A stretch of 64,000 nt of DNA from Glandiceps talaboti (Eukaryota; Hemichordata; Enteropneusta; Spengelidae), in assembly GCF_964340395.1 (NCBI RefSeq), contig NC_135555.1, positions 9,062,931-9,126,930 of the forward strand. The letters are read 5' to 3'. The position numbers were made by a program, and so were the translations under genes. Below, piece after piece: positions 52,001 to 60,800 of the stretch (position 1 is its first letter; each line of letters begins with the position of its first letter). Below the pieces are notes generated by a model that ran no database searches, had not been told where the DNA came from, and saw only the letters and a list, made by a program, of their open reading frames with translations.

Positions 52001-54742
52001 TAATATTATCTGAAGTGTTAACATTGGTACACAGATTATAACCTGGAATCAATGCAGTTGTATGAAATTTTACTGTCACTTTTCCCAGAAAGTATCACGG
52101 CTGACAGTTTGCTAAATGTACGACTTCTTTGAAGCTACACAACGTATGGTCAGAAAATGGGTGCAAATTCTTATTGGGTTTTCAATTCTTTGTGCGGTGA
52201 GATGACGTTACCAGCACCACCATGTGAAGAGAACCTACTCCATGAGTTGAGTTGTACAATAATACTTCTATGGTAACAGCAATAAATGCTATTTGAAATG
52301 CCTTTGTTAAATGATTTTTTTAAAGTCTGTTTTGTATGTTGTTGATAATGTTGTGTTTTATCTCTAAATTGTGTTGGTTTGACATCTTTCAACAGGTTGG
52401 GAGATACAGTGCTTTACATTGAAATGAAATCTGTATATAAACGACATATTATTAAATAAATGAATATTATTAAGTAAATAAATAATAAAAATACATACAA
52501 ATGTACTTACTTATCTCACAGTGACCTCCAGTGTATCCTGACTGACATGTACAAGAATAGGACGTACATCCATTTAGAATGGTACAAACCCCATTAGACT
52601 GACATGGGTTGGGTTCACAGGGATTGCTCAAAACTATTTTGGAAAAAGAAACCATTTTAAAATGTTAATTTGATTTGTTCATCCTCATAAACTGTCATTA
52701 ACTATAATCTTCACATGTGAACATCTTCTCAAAGGGCCGTGTTTACATTCTAGGTCATCACATTAATGTTACCTTACTAAGGATTACGGAGAATCATTCC
52801 ATTTTTCAGGCCCTATTTTTTCTATAGCTCTGCCAAAAAACTGGTTTACATAACAAGATTTTAATCATAATCCAAAATGGGTCTTGAAACAATTTTTAAG
52901 ATGTTTAAATAAATCCTCCATCCTGATAAAGATGTAGTTTTGCAACTGCTATGTATTAGCCATTTGGTCGCGTGTGATGTCCCGCCAAGTCTATCAGATG
53001 TGAGCTACCAAAATATTTGACTCTGCCATAGTCTGGATCCATTTTTATGCTGCATATAATGAATAGTTTTGCAACACTCATAAAATATTGAATTAAAAAA
53101 AATATGCTGTTGAAAAAAAGGAATAATCTCGAAAAAATCTAGTTTGACGTTTGAAGCTATCTTTCCTTTCCCTAGAATATTTCCTTCATTAAAAAAATAA
53201 AAAATCAATATGAAATAGTGGTGATTTCAATCTCAAAATGTTAACATTATTGTAGTGTTATGGTTTGATTGACATATTTCTGACAGGTCATGATGGTTAG
53301 ATTAGATTTATATATATATATATAAAAAGGTTGCTCTGATAAGGTTCTGAAACTTTTATTCTTGAAACCCAATTGAGGAGTACATGCCATCATCTGATTC
53401 AGGTTCTGTAACTTTTTATTTTTGAACCAAACTCCATGGAAGAGTACATATGAACAACTGATTCTGATTCAGAAACTTTTATTTTTGAACCAAACTTCAC
53501 AGAAGAGTCATACCAACATGTGATTCTATTAAAAACTTATACTTTGAACCAAACCCCATTGAGGAGTACATACCAATTCTGCAGGCAAGGCCACCAAAAC
53601 ACTGTGGACATGTACATGTGTAGTCATGGCAGGAGCCTGGCACTTGATTGCATGTACCACCATTTTGACATGGTTGAGTGAGACAGGGATTAGCTTGTGC
53701 TATGATAGGAGGAGGAGGAGGACACACAGTGGTAAAACATATTATAAAGACACAAAGAGTTAGTGTACAGTTATTCCCCATATGTTATCATGATTACAAC
53801 AGAATGGTGGTCTTTATGAAAATGGTAAGTTCATCCATGTGTGTAAAAACTGTACAGGAAAAGAAAGTGGTACATAATTAAGAGTATTAAAGTCAGAGTT
53901 AATGACTTGTTCTAAAGAGATTTCAATTCTGTATGAAACTGCAGTACACCTAGATAAGAAAAGGAAGGGAATAATGAGAGGAAACAAGAATTATGATGTC
54001 ACATCTGTAAGATTTAAGACAATGGTTTAATTGTTAGATGAGTTTCACATACTCTATGTACTATGACACTGATGACAACATTGATGATAGTTATGACAGA
54101 AAGGAGAGTTGCAGAAATTACAAATAAAAAAGAAGTGTCTGACACACAGTTCCATCTGAGGCAGGAAATGCAGGTGCAGGGGGGGGGGGGGATTGCATAA
54201 CTTACCAATATCACAGTTGAATCCAGTATAGCAGCCAACACAGCTGCATGTATACTGTGTACAAGTGTTAGGAAGTTGACTACATACTGCTCCATTTTGA
54301 CAAGGTGTGGCAATGCAGGGGTCAGCAATAGCTAGAAGAGTACAGAAGCAGCTTATACAGTGAGTGTGCTATTATATCATTTATGCAACTTTAAAGCAAT
54401 GTAGTTATGCATAGGTGGGTTAATAAAGCAAAATTGTGTTTCGACTGCAGGAATATGCAAAAACTCGCAATGATTTCTTAGCTCTCGGAAATCCCCAATG
54501 TTGATTTATGAATTAACTTATAAAACAATAAGGTGGTGATGTAGCAGTAATGGTGAGTAATAGCAATGTGATTAAATTTGTGATATTAGAAAGCAGCTGA
54601 ACTCAGGTAAAACATAAATATCTTCTTGTCACAAGTTTGTAGTCTGGGAAATCATCAACTTTAAAAACCAGAAATTTTGTTAGAGAATCATACTTTCTCT
54701 TTAGTTTACAGAAATCTTTTTTTTGAGCATCATCTCAAAATT

Positions 54743-54812
<70 letters not shown>

Positions 54813-57800
54813 CCCCCCCATTTTACAAGTTTGGAGATTAGGATATCATATTTGATATACTAGACATTGATTTTGTTAATTAATTGTAGAGCTAATGGGC
54901 CACCTGCATATTCTTTTGTTGAACGATTTGCTCACGTGACATGAAATGAAATTGAACCAAACAAGTTATTAATTTTCGGCTCACTGGTAAACACACCTCT
55001 CCCATTTAGTACTGTAAATGAACAACAAGTGCATGGTGTTGACTTACGTGTCTCACAATTTATTCCAGAATAGCAGCCCACACATGAACAAGTGTAAAAA
55101 TTGCAAGTGCCTTCCAATACAGTGCAAATTGCGCCATTCAAGCATGGGTTAGTATCGCATGGGGTGATGATAGCTGTAAACAGAACAAGGCTTCAAAAGT
55201 TTGACTGCATGAACACAAGGAGCAATTTTCAAAATTATTGAAGATTTAATACTCTAGTTCAATACTACACTGTATTTCTAGTAGTTGCTAGACATATTCC
55301 CTATTGCAAGGTCTACATTTAGTAGCAAAAGACACTGTTTGAAATCTAAAACTTTTTCTAATATTTCATCTATAGATTAGGCCTAAATTTTCTTTCCAAC
55401 AGTTTGACGCAAGATCACAAGAACATCTAGTAAGATTGTCTGGCAAGGAACATTCCAAAACACTTAGTAATGCCAGGTTGCACAATACTACTATTTTGAC
55501 AAACTTACCTCAGTGTTATCAATTTGGTCTAATATCAAATGTTTTCTTTCTATTTAAGTTTTTTTATAAAAATATTAACTACTAGAATTATGCTTTCCAC
55601 TATGAATAAGTTGCAGACAGTTGTACGAAATTGCTAATCTTGCAAAATATTATGTTTCATCACTTCAACACAAATATTCTTAGCATAAGAAATATTGAAA
55701 TTATAGATTAGAGAGGAGAGCTGAGAAACATCAAATGAAGCAAAGACTTTAAGATAATGAAGTAGCATATCAAGGAAAGAGCAAGAGTAAGGGAAAAGAA
55801 TTCATTGATTATCAATATAACTACGCTGTAAATTTGAAACATTGAAAAGTATCAATTAAGGAGAATGCACCTCATGGCTCAATTCCCTAAATATCAACAT
55901 AAAATTCTTTAAAAATCTCTCCAAACGTTAGTAATTTTGAAATATGGGAAAGAAATCTGGAGTCCACCATCTTGTTTTCAAGGAAATTGATTATTCTTTA
56001 TTTTCCACAGAATGAACACAGAATTCGTTGGCCATATTGGATTCTAAATTGGATTATCAGATATCATTTTAGCCTGTATTTCAAAATTTATACAGTGACC
56101 CCCCGAGTTTTCTTGGTTTTATTAACTACAATTGGAAGTTTTCTTCAACAGTTATATCAACAATGATTTTTCATTTCCAAGGCACATAGTACATTAATTG
56201 ATACATTTGCATCAGTAGTTAAAACTGCCAGTTTGGTATTTCTACATTCAAAGTTGACACTTTACCAACAGTTCCTAGGAAACAAGATTTTTTAAATATG
56301 CAAATGCATATCGAACATACCAATGTGCTGTCTATTTTTACTTACAGCTCTTTAGTCTCAGCAACATCTGTCTATGAGAAAACAATAACACGGCTTGCTT
56401 TTAGTGTTATATGCATCCAATAACATTAACGGAAAAGTCCTGTCAAGACTTATTTCTGACTTTTGTACACTTGTATTTATTACATGCCACTATCAACTTC
56501 AAGGAAAAGTCCAGTTAGGCTTATTTCTGACTGTAATACACTTATTTTGATTACATGCAGCTATCAACTTCACATAATTATGATTTGGGTGATGAAATGG
56601 CAGTAATTCATTCAATTTTGAAATCTTGTAAAGAAGCAATACTACACTTGACATGTGTTCAGACATTTCCTGCCTGGATTGATGGGACAACCTTTGGTGA
56701 TGACATGTAATTTTCCACAATTTCTTTGTCTTGAACAAATGTTAATCAAATTAGTACACTAAAAGCAGAAATAACCTTGACTAGACTTTTCCGTTAGTCT
56801 TCATGAATCTTAAATTCAACCCCCAAAAAATAACAACTTAAGTGTTCCAAAAAAAGGACCTGATTGTGACATTTGTTGAAAGTGTAAAAATCTAACAATT
56901 ATCTGAAAGACAAGTAAGTAAATTAATTTGTTTTTGTGAAGTATGTGTATGTTAAAATTTGTCTTGTTGCCAAATCCTATTAACTATTCCTCCTGTAAGG
57001 CAGAATCATTGTAAGTTACACTTTTGTTATAAAGATATTCAATATTACATAACACCACACAACTCCAATGGAACCTGTAAAACAGCGTAAGAAATATATC
57101 AAATATATGTTGTTTTTTTCATTCATTTTTAAAGCCAGCATTGTCAACTACCTGAAATGAGAAGTCAAGCAATATTGTTATTGAGATCGTGTCTGTACAG
57201 GAAAGAATGTTTGAAAAAGTGATATGGTATGCAATAAAAGAATATCAAAAGTTTAAAAAAAACAGAACCCCCAAAAACAAAATCAGAACATATAACATGT
57301 ACATATGAAAAGAATGATGCAATATTCAATAATACAATTGTTGTGAAAAATGTGTTAGAATCAATATCATTACTGTAACACATCATTAATATAGACATGT
57401 AAATCTGATTCAGCACATGAAAAAAATACATCTTTTCATGTATACTAGCTAAAAGCTTGTGTAAATAAATTTGTATGTTGAAATGTATACTTTCATTCCT
57501 TTCCTTTCCTCAAAAACTGTGTATCATCAAGTTTTCAAAGTTATTGATTGTAGAAGCAGTACTACCGATACTGTTACGTTGTAAAATATAATTATCTACT
57601 TTGAAATGAGTTCAATCTCTTCCTTCATTAATTTATGTCAAGAATGCCTCATTCAATCTTCACTGTTTTTCTCAATGTAATGTTTGCTATACATATCTTT
57701 GTTGTATTTCAAATGTCATTAAAAGACAAGACTAACCTGTTTCACAGTTTCTTCCAGAGTAGCATGGCGCACAGTTACAGGTGTAGTCTGAACAGGAAGA

Positions 57801-60800
57801 CCCACTCTGTACACAAGCCCCTCCATTTAAGCATGGATTTGGTGAGCAGGCTGCGAATGCTGCTACTCAGAAACGGAAAATATGAATATGACTATTAGTA
57901 TACACTAAGTCTATCAGAAGTCAGTCTCACTGAATAGTCAATTGAGGTATTGTTGTCTCAGGAACTACTTTCCCTTAAAAATCAAAGTTGTTCAAATCTC
58001 CCAAAACGTCATATTACCATGAGAAGAAATTTGCGGGCCACCAAAAATAAAAATAAGTTAAACACATATTCTACACTCATTCTTTGCAGTTTTAGATAAT
58101 TTTCTACAATGGTATGCATGACAAAGATTAGACTAAAGGATGGGGAGATACTAATAAAATATTCTTGTCATTTATTCTTAATCATTATTGTCGTACAAAA
58201 TTATGTTCATTTTGTTGTCACTTTAAATCTCTATTAAAATTCCTTTCTTCCGATTTTATAATGTATCACATATTCAACATTTCAGTTTAATTTCCAGTTT
58301 CCTTACATGTAGTGATGCAGTGCACAATTGATAGTTGTCACTACAAAGATTTTTCAGAGCACATATCATGCGAGTCCTTACTAGATCAATTTTCCAATCA
58401 TGTGTACATACCATGTTGAATGGAGAAAAATTTCCAATTCTTGGTTAATATTAGACATAACCGTAAATTTACAAATGGAACATTGTATACAGGTCCTAGT
58501 CATACCACACATAAATAATGATTCAGAATCATGTTACTTGTGATCAATACTACTTCATGTATTACCTTGTTGGCAGAATATTCCAGTGTAGCAGTCAGGA
58601 CACTGACATGTGTATTCATTGCATGATCCATCAACAGGTGAGCATACACCATTATTTTGACAGTTGTGCTGGTTACATTGGTTTTGAGTCACTGAATATC
58701 AAACATGAAAACAACACAAAATTAACAACATTTTGAAATATTACTATACAAGGTAACAAAGGCTTTGTAATTATGCTCAATCTACACTACTTGATTGTTA
58801 TCAAATTCTGGATTGTTCAGACTCAAATTCTGTTTCCACCAGTTTTATATTCACCTGGGTTTAGTCAGGATAATGTACACTTTGTATACTAAATGTTCAA
58901 TAATTCAACACAAGTCATTTATCATAACTTTAATAAGAATGTTCAACATTTTAAAATGTCATCATTACTTTTATAAGGCTGTATATATTTTTCTTGTAGT
59001 CATTACTGTGTCACTGAATCTTTGTTTCAACAGACATGACGACGTACACTGGATATAAATATATTCATCAATGTTGACACTCCTATTAGCTGTAAGCTAA
59101 GGGATGTACATGTAAATGGCTAATTTTAAAAGTAGCTAGTCAAATGTGAAAAGTATGTGGCATTATTGGTAATACCTATGAAAGAGACCCATGACGCTGC
59201 CCACCGATAGAAATATACCGGTTAAAACAAATTCTTCAAAAAAACATTACTAGCAAAACAATGCAGAGTAGCGAGTTGGTTTTGCTGGCCACTGGTCCTT
59301 ATCGACATTCCCTGTATTAAAAGCTAAATATTGTTTGTAGCTCTTGCCTACACTCGGTGCCGGCTATCGTAGTCACAGATCAGTGACATAGACAGTCTAC
59401 TATAATTGTAACAGTACTTACGGAATTGACAGTGAAATCCTGTGAAGCATTGATTACATTGACATGTATAGCCTTGACAGTTTCCTTGGGCTGGTATACA
59501 GAAACCATTATTCTGACATGGACTGTCATTGACACATGGATTTGCTACAACTGCAATATAGAAATAAACTCTTTCAAATTATACATACTAAAAATACACT
59601 TTCAGATATAGTTTCATGTTTATTGAGTAAGTGACATTAAATGTTCACATTTAAAATTATAACTTTTTTAGCTCTTTTGAAAACTATTTTTATCTTTTTT
59701 ATCTGATGCATAATCTTCAGGTTTTTCATATGGAAAGGGCAGGAAATGTTTCACTCCGTGGCTAAGTATGTAACTATCAGCCCATTAAATTAGATTGGTA
59801 TGTGTCAGCATTGATCACACTGTTTGTGATATGTATACTTTATAGGGAGTCTCTTGGTGCTTTTAGTCTCGTTAATGTGGTCATACTTTCATATCATTTG
59901 TACAGATGCACATGTATGCAGTTACTGTAATGGTATAATATCATTATAGTGCAAAATACCACTTGTTCAGAATGGGCAATTTATCCATGCACTGATGCAA
60001 GTAATCATGAATATGTAATAATTGAATTATACAATGTACTTACAAGTTTCACATCTTGTACCAGTAAAGCAGTTTGAACATTGACAAGTAAAGTCTGTGC
60101 ATGAACCAGGAGTTGCCACACATGCTCCACCATTCAGACATTGATTGGTTTGACATTGGTTTGAGACATCTAGAAAAAACAGTCCAATATACACATTATT
60201 CAGTTTCAGTGTAAGTGCCACCATAACTGAAGTTTGACTAGGTTGACATGTACATGAATTATAATAATCTTTATAGACCAGATGTGGGTTTTGTGGGCCA
60301 AAGTTGTATGGTGTTAGCCTTTATAAGCCATACTACTAAGTTTCACATTAACACCTTTCCTACTGACAAAAGTTTTAATGTGTTCCTTTCCCTTTCACAC
60401 ATAATTGAATAAATCAATCGTTTGAAAACATGTTGAGAAATTAGGTTATGAAATGCAGTATGAGTTGTTTTATATCATGGCATGTCATATGTTCAGCCTC
60501 AAGGTGAATCAAGACTTTGTTGTGTGAAAACAATGACAGAAGGCATTATGTTATTTCGCTTCATGGCATTTATCCTCACTGACAGTAAATCATTACTAGA
60601 TTGGTTTTAATAAACATGTAGGTTTCACCCAATTACTAAAATCATGCTCAGTCCCAGCACATATGTCCAACTGCATATAGTAGTTACTCACAGAACTGGC
60701 AAAGGCCTCCACTGTAACATGGTAAACATTGACAACTGTAGGCTGTACACGATCCACTCTGGGGTATACATGTTCCATCATTTTGACATGGATTGTCAGC

